Shown in pieces: positions 47,301 to 62,400 of a DNA stretch of 64,000 nucleotides. The stretch comes from Oreocharis arfaki (Eukaryota; Chordata; Aves; Passeriformes; Paramythiidae): assembly GCA_013398015.1 (NCBI GenBank), contig VZRR01011376.1, positions 357,133 to 421,132 on the forward strand, written 5' to 3'. A program made the translations under genes and the position numbers. The notes beneath the pieces were generated by a model that saw nothing but the letters and a program-made list of their open reading frames with translations, made no database searches and was not told the DNA's origin. Position 1 is the stretch's first letter; the number at the start of each line of letters is the position of its first letter.

Positions 47301-48392
47301 GAAACAGATTGGGATCTCTAGACAGTGATGCACATTGGGAACCAGAGGAGCTGCCCAACAGATGGCTTGGGAGACTTCAAGCCAGTTCTCAAAAGCAGTT
47401 TAGGAATTAAGGAGCTGATGGGACTTGTGTTTACTCGAGAAATGGAATTTTAAAATCTCCTGGATTACCACACTGCTTCCAAATGTTGGCCTCAAACCTA
47501 GTTCTATCGCAGATACAGGGTGAGCTAAGAATATTCAATGGAACTGTGTGGGTGTAAAACCATTTCCAGTTTTTCCAGCTATTTAGATTACTGAGAAAGG
47601 TGCTGTATGTGTGACTGTTTGCTTTGTACATAGACCTCATGGATCTCAAGTCAAGTACAACATTTTGAGGTCAGAGCTGCTGAACCAGATAAGCAGAAGG
47701 ATTTGGTGACAGAAAAAGCCTGTAAAGACATTGCAAAGCAAGCTAATTTGGTAAAAATCCAGAGAGGTTTTAGAAGAAAATCTTCAGAAGTTTTCAGATT
47801 ATTCTGAAAAAGCACTGGCTGGAACCCAGATTACTTTCATTTGGAATTTTATTTCCATGCCCAGGAAGACCAGAATACTAGATGGGAGGATTAAAAAGCA
47901 AACTCTGAGGAAACAAAGGTAGGATCCATCTGAACCAAAGTGAAACAGCTAAACTAAGATGCTGACAGCAGTCAGCTGTCTTTGAGCTGGGAACAGAGTA
48001 CATGAGACCCACAGCCACTTTCACATGAATAAAAAGAATCTCCTAGAGATACTTTTAAAAAATATCTTTCTGTCCTTGAAAGTATATAAGATTTATCACC
48101 GAACAGGAATGGAGTCAGACAAACAACTCAGGCAATTTTCAGAAAATACCACAGTGAGGACAGTCCCTTCCTGGTAGGGAGCAGCACCATGCCAGAGGCA
48201 CCCACAGAAACGTTACCAAGTTCAACACACAGACAAACGTGCTCAGAAATGCCTCAGGGGCAGCAGTACCATACAGCTGAACATTCCAGCCAGGGGAATG
48301 ATGTTGAGGACACATTGCTGGGGAATTGTGGCTATTTCTCAGGGAAACAGACAGTTTTGCTAGGCTGTTATTCTGGGGATGCATGAGGAAGG
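35379..48392. other. Intergenic sequence
   Basis: No gene recognised. Open frames reach about 150 codons (for example 41413-40970 on the minus strand) but show no known domain, codon pattern or splice context. A short TA run lies at about 43274-43288. A possible, heavily decayed CR1-like fragment is at about 44890-44935 (GAGCTTGAAGAGATCCATC), too weak to call. Confidence 0.45.
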
Positions 48393-48428
48393 GATGCTGA
48401 TGCTGCTGGTGATGCTGATGCTGCTGGT
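48393..48428 (+). repeat. 18-bp tandem repeat, 2 copies
   Basis: Two identical copies of GATGCTGATGCTGCTGGT at 48393-48410 and 48411-48428. On the minus strand they give the HHQQHQ run inside a 134-codon open frame that I do not consider a gene. Confidence 0.9.
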
Positions 48429-51400
48429 GATGGAGAGTGAGTCCTGAATTCATGTGGCAGAGGGTACATAGGTCAGGGATTGGATGGCTCCTTTTCAGCA
48501 TTATCTGGCTTATCTTCTCATCCAGGAAATGAAGCACTTCCATTTTCAGAAGAATTTGTGCCTACAGCAAAGAACCTTGCTTAGAAGTTGACCTCACATT
48601 TATAAAAAAAGGTCTGGAGGACACAAAGGTAGCCTGAAATTACCAGCAAGCAGCCTCCTTGAATCACAGTAAGCATATAATTCTGTACATTATTAAGCAT
48701 TAAAAGAAACATAAACCCCTCACTTTTATCATTCATTTTTCTACTACTTTGAATCTAGGTAATAAAAATAAGTGCAAGCATTTCTCACATGCCATTACTG
48801 CAGGTGATACTGTATCTGCTTGGAAACAGTTACGTCTGTTTCTAATTTACACTTCAGCTCTTTTATACACTGCAGAGGGGCCTTAAAGGCTGTAATTTAC
48901 ACTCACGCATACTTCAAAGGCCCTTTACATTGCCAGTGTACCAAACAGAGCCATGGCAGCCTCCATGACAGAGGAAATCAGGCCTGGACAGCTGAGGATT
49001 AGGAGTACTGTGTCAAGCAGTGTCCATGAGGCTTTGTCCTCTAGCACACATCCATCCTCTCTTTCCCTCTCTCCTCTCCTCTCCTGCTCATAACTCTGTT
49101 GCAGCACAGAGATCTCACAGAGAAGTAAAAGAAAGAGAGGAAGGAAAAATGATTTTATCATGAGTTCATGTGATTCCCTGGGTAGGTAAAAATAAAGTTG
49201 TTAAACTGGTGACCATGCATGAATCTCACAGAAGTGACAGCACCAATTCCTCTGTGCTTTTCTTATATAGCAGAGCTAAAAATAGGCAGTATGATAATGG
49301 TATGAGATTTTATAAGACTGTGTTCCCCTGATGACAAAGAAATGACCAGGCTATATCCATCCCACTGTCAGATCAGGATATGGCAGGGAAGAAATTACAT
49401 CAAGAACAAGAAATGATAGGGAGCCTTTCAACAAAATCTTCTGAGATGTCACTGGGGAGAGCATGAGACTGGTTAGTGTGAGGCTCGGAGCAGCAGGAGA
49501 CAGGATGCAATCAGCATTCTATAGACAGAGCAGGCATGCCCCCTTCTTCCCCTGCTTCTTCCCTTCCATAAGACAGAGCCAAGGTATTTTTTTTTAATCT
49601 GAATTCTGAATCTGATATCCAAGAGACTACTGTGGTTTCAACGTCAATGACTATACTCAGCACTAATGATCAATCTCGCTATCTCGCCTTTCTTCCTGCT
49701 CCCCCACAACACTCCAAACATATCTCGAGACATTTCTTCTGGTTTCACTCTAGAATCAAAATCTTTGCATTTGTCATCAAACAGAATTATCACATTCTGG
49801 CCAATGCCAGTGAGAATGAAAATATGGTGAACAAGATCTGTGTAATCTCAGTGTAAAATTATTTTTCAATGAACACTTCAGTAGTATGAGGACTGAGAGA
49901 TGTAGAGAAAACCACTCACAGCTAAGAAAGAAAGGGCTCCTCTCTGAGTAGAATCGCATCTCTGCACCCTTTCTGCCTTCAGAAGAGTTTCACAAGATGG
50001 ACTGGGAGAAGTTCTGACCCAAGCAGACTTTCCACAGGTGAAAACTGCTAACAGAGGTGTCTAATAGATCGATCATGCAAAAGCACTTCATGATTGCTAT
50101 TGCTTTTCTAGCCCACAGTCATGAGTAATTTCTCATTTCCTTCCTCCTTTCTTCCACAGGATGTTACAAGGCAGAGCAGATTGCCAAGAGAGCAAATGAA
50201 GTGATGGCACCAAAAGCAGCTGTCAAGTTTGGATTCCTTAGATAGGAACAGTCTGATCAACAGCAAAGCCCACAGAAATATTTGGCTTTGAGTCATTTTC
50301 TCAAGCACCATGGGGAAGAGAAAAAGGGAGTGGGATAGCAGAGAGAGAGATTATTTTACTGCCTGTTTAATTTTGCTCTACATGGACATCTTTAATTTGG
50401 AGTTGAGTTTTTCATGCACAAAACATAAAGTCTAATATGATAAATATGAATCAGATATTTCCCAAATGCTCAAAGTGTATTGCTCAATTTGAGAAGACCA
50501 CTGCATCATGATAAAGCCATAACTATTTTCTGTTGTTTGAATGCACAGTTAACTCAAAAGGAGAATTATTCCCATGACAGATGAAGGCATGGGCAAACAA
50601 AGACTCAAGCGGCCTCTTCATTATGGAAATTTTGCTAGTTGCTTCAGGGCTGCCTTCCTAATTTCTTTGGGTGAGCTTCACCTATATGATTTGTTCATTC
50701 CTTTCATCTTTTACCTTTGATATCTGTTTTGTATTTCTTAAGGGTCTCAAGAGATTAGTATGGTCTCATAGCTGCTGATGTTGGTCTTGCACACAGTTAA
50801 GTACAGACAGAAGAGACACTTGCAATGATCTTTTTAACAGCAATATAAGTTGTTTCAATGCTGGTATGATACCAAGCATGTGGAGTGGCAACTTTCCAGT
50901 TTTTATAGGAGCTGGCAGCTAGTATAGCTCCTTAATAGAACAGCAACATATTTCTCTTTCAGATTTGCAGTTTCTAAATGTCACTCTTTTATTGTTGATT
51001 TATAGAGATCTTCTCTTGCCAGACCCAGCCAGAGCATTAGATATATATATAGTAGAAATAGACATTATATACTCTAAAAATAATGCTTTTTCCCTTGATT
51101 GAATCACAAATTGTGGGAAAGCATTGTAAACTTTGTCTCCTTTAAACAATTTTATAAAGCAAATCAAATGGTTGGATCTCTTTGAAAGACAAGTCTTCTA
51201 ATTTTACGCAGAACATTGCACAGTGCACTGAAGAATAAGGATGAATGATTGCTAATTTACAGATACTCTTCAGCATATATTTAATTCCTGTAAAAGATTG
51301 TCACCTCACTGCCTAATTTGGTAAATTTGAATATATAATGCATCTGTACTGTTGACTGAAAGGTATGCTTCAGATTTCTCTCCTAACATTTCACTTGAAC

Positions 51401-54400
51401 ACTCTAATACCCTCCAAACCTACATAAAGTGGGAAAAAAAAATTAACAGTAACAGTACTGAAAATGAGATTTTAATTTGATGGAGCCAGGAAAGACAGTC
51501 AGTTGCTCAGCAGTCTGTTATTTCTCATGAAGAAAGAGACAGAATTTGGTGGTCACTCTTAAAAAAATCACTGTTTGAGAGGCGAAGTCCCAAATTTAGA
51601 GAAAAGCAGTATTGGGGTTTCTGCATATTTAACACAGACGTGGCCCCTAATATTGGTGCAAATGTAAGAGTTTTGGAGTCTTCCCAGGCTCCTGGGCTGC
51701 AGGTGAGAAGCCTCCAGGGCTGCATGAGTCACTGTGGTCAGTGTCACGCAATTTGCACTGGGCTGGGTTATAAATAACCCCCAGTTCTCTGCTTGGCTTG
51801 TTCAGTCAAAATAGCTACCAGGGATGCTCAGCAGATGTGTAGCATTCATGATCTTTCAGGTCCCAGTTGACCTGACAGCTTCACCTTTGCCCCAGCGCCA
51901 TCTATTCTGCCAGATGGAGGGATGCTTCAGCTGCATCACGTTTGTTTGCCCTGCCCACTCGTGAGTTTCAGCTCCTCAGGTGAACAGGAGGCCGAGCCTG
52001 TTGCAGTTAAGATTTCTGCTGTCTCCTGACTTGACCTGCATGGAGGACGGAGAAAAAAATATCCCTTAATGCAGGTCTAAAGACTAAGCCATGGGAATTG
52101 CAGCAGCATCTGAACGTTGCTGCCTTGATAGAAATATGCCCAGAAGGGCTGTCAGGACACCTGAGTCCTGGGTTTCTGGGAGAGTGTTAAATGTTTGGGA
52201 AGGTCTGACATATTTTGGGGGGATCTATTTCCTGGAATATTGTTAGTATGAGGCCAAATATTTTTGAGAACAATTCTTATCTGTATAGCCATACTGCTTA
52301 ATATTAAGAGCATCAAGGAAGAACAAACTTTTACAGAATGCTCTTGAATGTTTTGAAACATCTACTTTAAATGAATAATAATAATAAAAAAAAGGTAGAT
52401 GCCAGCTACTTAAAACATACCAACTAAAGCTGATTTCTTATTTCAAGCATATTCCAAAAACTAGACCAAAGTAGGAAGCGGTTTGAAAGAATGTACAGTA
52501 ACTAGAATTTTCCAATATCTTTATATTTGGGGTTTTTTAAAGGCAAAAATTAGGTAGCACTGAAATTTAAAGAAGGAGGCAGATATGTGCTAGCATCCTC
52601 CAGGGAGTTTTAAGGTGTTACAGATGGAGGTTTTTATACTTTTATCATGTAAGTAATGCCTTGAGAATCACATGCAGAACATTGCAAGACAGGAAAAACC
52701 TGCTGGTTTACACAGAAATACAAGCATGATCGTTTTTTTCTGAAATAAAAGAGTAGAGCCTGTAGCCAGTTTGCGAAGTATGTTCATACCAAGGACCTGC
52801 TGCAGCAGGAACATTCTGGGCAGGACTGCACTGATGTCTTACAGGCACAACAGTCCTGCGCAAAAGTAATTTAGTCATTCACAGACAGGTATCATCCTCA
52901 TGCAATGGACAGATTGGGCTGCAGTTTGAGTTTGTCTTGTTTGAAATGAACTTATTACAAAGAATTCTTTTGACGAAGGTTTTTCTTTTCCCATCAAGGA
53001 AAGCTGATTTTTTTCTGTATTAAAGAAGAGGTTTGAATTTTTTGGAGAAGAATCATGTTGAAAGGGCTGTGAAGTTGCTCAGCTCGGCTCAATTGTCTTG
53101 CAATGTTTCAGACACCAGCTATTCGTTTTAATGCACTGTGTGCCCAATCTAGGCACAGATTGCTTGAGTGCCAGCAAAGAAAATGGCCACTTAAACATTT
53201 GTGCCCTCAGACTTTGTTCCACAGACATAGATCTTATCCACAGCTGGACCTGGCTCCTTTCCAAGCAAATGGAAGGGAGAAGGCAGGGGTCCCTCTCATG
53301 ATGCGACCCTTCATTTTTGTCCAACATGTTGAGCAGTATTCCTACTTTCTACAGAATATCTACATCAAAAGGCTAGAATATGGGGCTTTCATTGAGTGAC
53401 TGTACAGCAAATACACCAAATATTTATTGCAGTGTATCAAATGGCTTTTTAAGGTCAGAAGAACATTTTTACAAGTATTATATCTTTTAGCCACAGGTCA
53501 GACTATTGAAAAATTCTTGGATAAAGTTCTGTAGGTAGTTTTGAAGTTTCACAATGAATGATCTGATTTAAAGGAAGCAGAATGGTTGCTGAGGCCTTAA
53601 GACGGTTAATTTAGATGCAGAGTTTAGTCCAAGTACAAGGTTGAATTTAAACATGTAAACAGGTTAATTGCCAATGTGGCACAAACCCATATACAATTAA
53701 TGGATATGATATTTTAAGATGTACTTTTGCATAATAAGTATGTTTTCAGAAAAGCAGCAATACAGAGCAGCAGAGAATGTCTTTCCACTCTGGGGCACTA
53801 CAATGTTATTGTAATTTCCTGCAGTTTTTTAATGAAGTTCAACTGCATTATCTACAGTAACTATTTGTGTATGTTTGATTAAAGTTATGAATAGACCATC
53901 AGAAAATAAAATTACAGGATTTAATGGGGAACACAACAAACTGAAAAGATGAAGGACCTTTCAGAATGAACAAGAATACATTGTAGTGGATGAAGTAAAA
54001 ATAAAAGTGAAAACAAGGAATTGGTAAAACCCCTCCCCAGAGGTGCTTGATTACCATTTCTCTTTCTAAATGGCTGCTAAGTAAATAGGCTCAAATGATG
54101 GGTTGGCTGTATCACAGGTTTGTTTATTTTTTTCTGTATTCTGGTTAGTTGTAATACTTGTAATCAAATTTATTCTGGCAATAACAACGTATTCAGTGTG
54201 CTTTTTCAGATAGGAACCTCTATCCCTTGCTAGCCTTTGTAGTTCTGTGGCCAACTGGCAACACAAGCAGTGACATGACCACTGTCCCATTGCAATCAGA
54301 AAGGTGAATTAGGAACTAATAAAATATTGCTCCATCCCCAGTTGTTGTGACCAACTATTTGCTATTTACTGTCGGTGTGTGTTTTAGGTAGAACACCCAA

Positions 54401-57400
54401 ATAAGAAGCCATGAAACTTCTCCAAGACATGAATAAGAAATAACTCTGTAATTAAATTAAATGACAGGAAACGTAGCAACCTGTCAGAAAATTATCAGAA
54501 GCAGATTGGATCACATGTTCTTGTTTTAGTCCAGAAAAAAAAAGACTTTTAAAAAAGATTGTTTTTCTGTGTTGGATGTTTTTCTTTTTTTTTTTCTTGC
54601 ATAATTTTTTCTCATGTCAAATGGCCAATCCAGAAAAGCCTAATCCAGAACTGAAAAGGAAACATCAGAAAACGTATTTTGTTTCAAGAAGGAAAAAAAA
54701 AGGAATTGAGATTTTTGACTGGTGATTTTCAGAACTACCATGTCTACTATGGATTTCATGTTTTAGTTTTGTTTTCTTTTTTTTTAATTGATGAAAATCT
54801 CATTGCTCTGCCTTATTTTCTTCTTAATTTTTCTTGTAATAGATGTTCAACTGAAAGCAAAAATTTATCAAAATGTAACCATTGGAGTTTCCTTGACCCA
54901 GTTGCTATTGGTGTACATTGAACTGCCTCGTTCCTGCTGCTGGAAGAAAGGAAGTCCTCCTTCAAAATGACACACAGCAAAAACATCCTGAAAAGCTCCA
55001 ATGTATTTGCACTCTGTGATGCAAACCAGCACACAGCAGAGTGGGGACAGCTGGGGCAACTCACTTCACTACTGCTCTAAATTACAAATGTTGACATGCT
55101 TTAACAACTTGACTGAGGTCTGGTCACACCTTGTCATGGAATTTCTGCTCATGGCAGCTTGTTCCAGAGCCTTTAATGGGAGACAAATCACAAATACAGC
55201 ATTTGTCATCTGTTTTAGGTGATATCCTATGTTGCTATCAATTCTTTCTCACCTGCTCTAGAAAGATAAGAGGCATTTAACTGGCTGTAATACTTTTGGA
55301 ATGTGTTTGGTCAGCAGTGCTAGAGTCTGGGTTTTCACAGGTGTCAGGAAGGTTTGCACATCACACGTTACTGGTAAGTCCCTGAAGATAGAAGGATCAC
55401 TTCTTGTTAAAAGGGATAGTCCATATTTCTGGTGCCTCATATTTTGACTTGTCAATACTGCACAAAAACATGTTTAATTTACCACAAGGATCTTACACCT
55501 TATTTTTGTGTTTGTTTGGGAAATAAATGCACACATTATTTGTATAAACTACTGAAAAGCTACCAGATTAAAATTACTTGCTGTCCCGTGCAACTGACTT
55601 ATACTGATGATCTAGGTGTGACAGCTTCTAGATACCAACCTCTGCCATCTGGTCTCCCAGAAAAGTAAAAAAACCTGCATTTTCTTTGAAAGTAGCTATG
55701 CCATATGGCAGCATAGTACCTATTTAAATTCTCAGGGCTGAAGTATATCCTTTATTTTTCATGAGTGTTCTTGAAACTGCTTTGGAGAAATCTGTCATTG
55801 GAGTAACATCTGTAATACCCATGTAAACGTGTGTCTTTTTATTATTTTAAATATTCTGACCCTCCTCTTCTGTAACAAATAATTTTTTCTTATTCATTCA
55901 CCAAACACACATAAGATTACATGTTCGCATGAATGTATTTGACCTTTAAGCTGCTGAACACTATGCATGTTCAGTGACAAAAGCATCATGATTCCTTTGT
56001 AAAGTGTTTTGATTTGGCCTGCAGTCAGAGCACTGGAAATAATTCTAACACCTTAGCTTGACAAGAAGTAATTGTATTAGTTTATCAGTTTTTGAAAATA
56101 CACTTTAATTTAGGTCCAAGTAATGCTCGAATTTCAAGCAGCTACGTCCTCAGCTGACACCTCCTATTTAGACAGCATGCCAGCTACTAATCAACACTAA
56201 AGATCAAATCGTAATTTTCCAGACTGCTACATTAATATGACATTAGCCTTGATGAATTGTGACAAAAATATATTTTTGCATGAAGTGTAAATTTTCTGTA
56301 ATGCATCTGTAAGAACACTTCTCCTTCTGCTCAGGCTTAGGCAAAGCCAAAAGGTATGTGAGTGTGGAGCAAAGAGACAAAAGTGCAGCAAATCTCAATG
56401 TTAACTAGTGGCTTTAAAGAAGGCATTTCCAAACATCTTGTAAGCAATGCTATTTACCCTTGATGTCTCTTGCTGGGCTTCTAACCTGAATGCAAAAAAC
56501 AGGTCAAGGCAGCTCTCAGAAGTGCAGAACAATCTCTGCTCCTGTTGTGATGAAAGAGTCAGGTGTGGCACCTACGCACTGTCACAGGCAGCCTGCCTGC
56601 AGGCAAATGGCAGAAAATGTGCTAGTATGAGAATAATTAAACAAACAAATCTGGTTTAGACAAAAGCAGAAAGTTTCCCAACAGTAACCTATTCCAGATT
56701 GCAAGGAAGCCTTCAATAGTTTTCTTTGAATTCTCAGGGGATCACTGTAAAATCAGAACCAACAAATGGCAGAGAAATAGAGGGCAGTTTTTTGTACTGA
56801 GTTAACATTTGCCACCAGGTTCAAAGACCTCAGGATCACATCTACATGGAGTCGTTGGATGTAAGACACAGGACTTAGATGACAGTTGTGTCACAGAAAA
56901 GAATTGCCTTAGTGGCTGTGGTCACACAAGTAATATATGAGCAGTTCTGAGCTATACCACAGAGCGAAGTTTCTTTTAACTCTTACACTCAGAAGGCTGA
57001 GAACACAAAGGAATTCCGTTTGTCCAAAGTCACATTTCAATGGCATGCTTGGCTGCTCTCACAGGGAAGTAATGGGGAGAAGGAGGCTAAAATTTGACTG
57101 CTGCTTTTCCTGTGAGCCAGCAGATGCATGGGAAGAAGTGCAACAAGGCACACGCACAATATGTGGAGGAAATGTCTCTGAGGAGCCTGGATCTATCACA
57201 GACAGCTGCCGCAAGCCCAGGTGTGACTTGATCTCCAGCCTCTCCAGCACAGCAGCTGTTTTCAGCCTGGCTTGAATTTCTGAGATAAAACAATTTCTCA
57301 GCATGGGTCAGTCCAGGCCAGGCATCATTGGCTATGCTTGGAATGCTGCCTTTTCCTCTTAAATCGTGTTTTAGATGGTAATCTGCCAAACTCTTTAGCT

Positions 57401-59459
57401 GTATGCCTCGTCAACTGCAGTAGTCTGTAGAAAGGGTTTACTTTCTAATAAAAACCCACTTATTTTCTTCAGGCAAAGCTATTTTTACTTACCTACAGGC
57501 TGAGCTAATCATCCTAAACCGCAGTACATACCATACCAGTGCTAAAGGTAAACTATTGTTAAAACAGAAGACAATTTTGGATAAGGGCTGTATCTTATTT
57601 TGCAATTACACAAGTCATTATTAGTACAGTTAACTGGAGTTGTGCCAGTTTATCTGTTTCTCCCTCACACTCCCCAACTTTTTTTTTACCTCAACATTGA
57701 AAGAATGTGAAGTCCCATAAAAGCTGTGGTTTCCTCTTGGGAGAGAAGGCAGCCAAGCTCCAGGGGTTGGGTATGCTTGAATTAGCCTAACCTAATAAAC
57801 TGTCTCAATCTACCTGTTCTTTAATTACCTGGCCAGCTAAAAATACCTCCTTTTGATCACATAGATCTGTTTTGTCAGCTTTGATTTCACTTCTCTCCCC
57901 TTTTCACCTATCAATCTGTTACCAGCTGCTAGATGTCACCTGTGAAATCCAGTGAAACAAGCTGCAGTTGTGGTTTACTGGCCCAATCCGGTAGCACCCA
58001 TTCTGGAAGGAAAGAGCAAGCAGATACACAGGCCCAGAACGGAGGTGTTATCTGACACACAGCTTTGTGTGGTGTAAAATAAAGGGCCTAGCCAAGTAGC
58101 AGAGCGCATTTGGTTATGGGACTGCTTTGCTGGGGACACTTGTGTGGTTAAGAATCTATGAACAACCATCATGGATCAGACTGGTATCCTTCTCCAAATG
58201 TGGCCAGCAACAGATGCAGAGGAAAACTAGACAGAGGTGACATTCGCCTAGAAATACTTCCCTAGTTCACCATGATTTGCAGCTCGTTGAATTCCCAAGA
58301 CCAGAGAACATGGTTTTAGTATCTAATAGCCCTTGACATACTTTTCTATGTATTTGCCTCAGTTGTTCCATAGCCATGAAACTTAGCACCCTCAGTGTCC
58401 TGTGTCTCCAACATTAGGAAAAGATTTATTCCCCATTCTCATTACTAATTAATCTGCAAAGGCCCAATTGTCTTTTGGGGAGAGCTAAGAACTTTACCCC
58501 TTCCTTCTAGAGGGAGTTCAATCCACACAAATCTACCCTTCCGCTCTCCGACCTGACTGACATGTCCTTCTAAACCAAAAGGGGCCTCTTCCTATATCCT
58601 TAAAAGATGTTTATCCAGTCAGGGTGGGTATGAAGTCCCTGAATTTACTGCTGCACTATTACAGATATGGATATATATAGTTAAATAGGGTATATACATA
58701 CATATCTATTTAATTATATATATAGATTTATGAGGAGATATATACAGTAATACAGTACAGATTAAGGCAACATCTGGGTACCTTAAGAACTGTAGAGAAA
58801 TCACTTTGAGCACGCTATGGGGAACCTTGCATCTGTGCATTCCCACCCTGATACGGCCTCCAGCACCCAGTATGCCCTTGTTCAGGAAGCCTACAAGGCT
58901 GATGCAAATGTAGAGCTCCCTGTAACTGCTTCTGGCACATCACATCTGGTCCAGATTTGAATTTGGTAGTCTGTGCCTCTTTCAATAAAAGCTTTGGAGA
59001 AAGATCCAGATAAAGAAATCTTTTCACCTGTATATGAATGCAGAATTGTAATTTGCCTTCATAGTGCTGCACAACTGGTAACTTTTTTCTTGGATAACAT
59101 CATAATATATTTTTTATGGATATACAGAAACAGCTCCTAAGCCTCACATCTGAGGTAGCTATTTAGACCAGCTGCAGAGCTGTCTGCTGTTTCATTTCCC
59201 CACTACATTTTCAATATGAATTTCCAATGCAATCTAAGCAGACCAGTAAAAATAAAATCTTATTTAATTATGGTATCAGCTCACTATAATTTTTCTAAAT
59301 TATTTTTCTAAATGGTCTAGCTTTTTACCATGAATTCCATTATCTGCTTCCAGATCTTCATTTAGCTTCAACAGTAGTTCACCTTCTCCTAAAAATGCAG
59401 TGCCGGAATGCACATGAGAGCCTAACATATCCCACAAAAAAAAAAGTTTAAATACATGC
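48429..59459. other. Intergenic sequence
   Basis: No gene recognised. A TATA-like TTATAAATAA at 51768-51777 with a TGAGTCA motif 37 bases upstream is the only promoter-like arrangement I noticed. A pyrimidine tract lies at 49053-49087, and an AT-rich stretch with TATATA words at about 58666-58750. Confidence 0.45.
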
Positions 59460-59488
59460 ACACAAAAAAAAAAAAAGAAAAAAAAAAG
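59460..59488. repeat. A-rich tract
   Basis: Two A runs (13 and 10 long) separated by a G. It could be a poly(A) remnant of a retroposed sequence, but no parent sequence is recognisable to its left. Confidence 0.8.
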
Positions 59489-62400
59489 CATGTTGAATAT
59501 ATTTTAATCAAAATGTCTTTAGTTAAGTGTTTACTGCCAGTCAGACTCATAATTGTTTCAAACAAGACTGCAATCACTTATGGCAGTGTGTTACAGAAAT
59601 AGTCTAGGAGACATCTTGGCTCAAATAAGGTGTCAATTAAATGTATCAAGCCATCACAAGTGGCAAAGGCAAACAGCTCAGCAAGCTGCAATCACATCTT
59701 AATGACAAATCAGTGGCAGAGGCAAGACAACAGTCAAGGTCTCTGAGGCCTCACTTTTTGCCCTTTTTTCTTGATCACTTTGCTCCATCCTGCATATTTT
59801 TATTTTGGTCCTGGCCATGCAGTATTTCTTTCCAGTGAACAAATAACATTTGGTTCACTTTGAACAACAAACTTTCTTATACTTAATCAACCAGTTTATT
59901 AGAGCATGAAGGAAAATTGGTCATGACTTCAGTTCCTGAACTGTTGGAATTAACAAGCTGGCTGATGCCAGCACTAAACTTGGAAGTGCTAATGGTAATT
60001 AAAATCTATTTTCAAATACATCTGACAGTTTTAAGGTGAAGTACTTGTTACTCATGTGAATTTCAGACTGCGCATAAAAAAAAGGTGCTACTTTCTTCAG
60101 GAAGGTGTCAGCTGTGGGAACGATATAATTAGTTATTAATTATTAATTCTCTCTGATACAGCATTTTTTCTCTTTTAGTGAGTTTATGGCTGTGTGTGTC
60201 CTCTAAAGTCTTTGAGTAAAGAAAGCTTGAAACTAGAATTTACAAGAATTGCTATTTTTAGCTACTCTGTTTTATACACACACATACAAATATATGCATA
60301 TATCTCAGAAAGATATAACAAAATAGTGCAAATACTGAAGCTGACATAAATTATCAGTAGCTTTACAATCATTTGACACAAGTACATGTAGCCCAACTAG
60401 TCAATTTTCCCTCTGGTGCATTTGGGTCAAACACTTCATATTAACGAAGTACTCTAACACCTACCTCAAATAGGACTGTGTACTTCCAAAAGGTAATCTT
60501 AACTATTCAACATATTCACATTATACAGGGTGGAAAATAAGAGGATAATCATACTTTGTGTTCCACTTCATTTTCTAAGCCTGCTTCCTGGCTAATTGAA
60601 TCTATTGGATCAGTGGGAGGGACATGGGATAGATTAAAAAAATGTTGACTGTTAGATCACCAGGGGATTTGAATTAATGTTCTTTTGCACAGAGTGGAAG
60701 CATATGGGCCACAGAGTGCAGCTCTCCTCGGAAAATTACTGTCAAAACACTACCATCTCTATTAACACAGCTGCTGACTTGTGAAGCAGGAATCAGATTT
60801 TACTTCAGTTAACCTTCAAAAGGCAGTCTCAGAGTAACTGCTTACTAATAACCTGTTGCTACACCAACAATATTGCCTAATAATAGCTTATGCAAGTCAC
60901 ACCTGTACAACTCCCCAAGTGCTACTGTAGGATATAACATTCTCTAGGCCTCCTTATGACAATGCGAAGGAAGGAAAGTTATATTCATTCAGCCTGACAA
61001 CTGCTATAAAGATCCCATTTTCCTCCTGTACCCTTCATATAAATAATGGAAATTTCACAGTGTGGGCTTACTGCTCAATTTGCCTGCATTTCAGCTGATT
61101 TCCAAGGCTGAAGTTCTGTGTTTGTAGCTAATCAGATACAGACGTTTCTTTTAGACATTTCTCCCACAGATGTTCTAGCTGGTTTCCCCCCCAATTTCCA
61201 TGGCAAACAGGGAGGATCTCTTATGTGTAATTTCTTTATGTGCAAGTTATGAAATGTTTTATCTGAAGACATCATTAACATCTAGAAATTAAACTCTAAG
61301 AATAATAAGAGACTGCAGCTAAAGCTTTATCTACACATTAAGTAAGATTGCACCCCAGTTAGCAACCTCTTCTGCAGAAGCCCCTACCCCTCCCAGAATG
61401 TACCAGAAAGGAGTCATGAGGAATTCTGCTCAAACAAAGTACTATCAACTTACACCGTTAAAAATTAACAAACTTTAGTCTTCACCATACTGACAAAAAA
61501 GAGACATACCAGCTATTGAAAATGCATGCAACAGTTGCACAGATTTATTGCATCAATTTATTAATGTCTTAACACAAATATAATTTAACAAACCCTGAAA
61601 ACAACGGTACTGCATCAAGAAAAAAAAATTATCTTTCTGATGCTTCTATTAGTACAAAATGTAGGTCTCTGACCTCATTCATCATGCATAAAGACTGAAA
61701 CATGTATCCTACACAAATGTAACTAGTGTAGATTTTTATAATGAAAAACATCAGGATGCTGGTGGAATGTACACCTTCAAAAATATAATTTGTTGGTTCT
61801 TTATTTTGTCTATTACACGCCAAGATCCCCGCAGCATGTGATTTTATTTTCCATATGCATCATAATTTATAGAATTAATTTTTAGAGTCACTAGAGATCC
61901 TGAGTGCTAAATATAAGAAACATTTAAAGAAACCTGTTTTGCAGAGGATAGCTCTGAAAAATGTTATTCAAAGGTGTATTGACTGGGACTTTTCTTTTTG
62001 CTTCTGTATGTGCAGGTAAACGTTTGGGCTTGTGAATAACAGTGCACATAAATATGCTCTTAAGCAAGAAAATTGCTTGAGTGGCTGGGGTTTCAGTCTG
62101 AGTAAACGGCTTGTCCTAAATTCAGGGCAATCCTATTCCATAATGCTGTTATCACTAGGACAAGCATTCTGCAGCTGCCTTTGGCAAATACATGAGGAAA
62201 ACCTCATATATTTTGAGGTTCCCTGTGTTTGCCATGTATTTCTGCAGCCCTTTTGAAGAGGATGACTCATTCTTCTCAGATAAAAAAAGCACACCACTTG
62301 CTCATAATTTACTCTCTTTTAATATTTCTCTATACAATGTTATGAAAAATGCTGGAGTTTCCCCTTGCTGTTAAAAATAAAAGCTTCATGGTTTCTTCGA

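Noticed and set aside
48139..48543. 134-codon minus-strand frame with an HQ-rich run
   Set aside because: The HQ run comes from the 18-bp tandem repeat, and the rest resembles no family.
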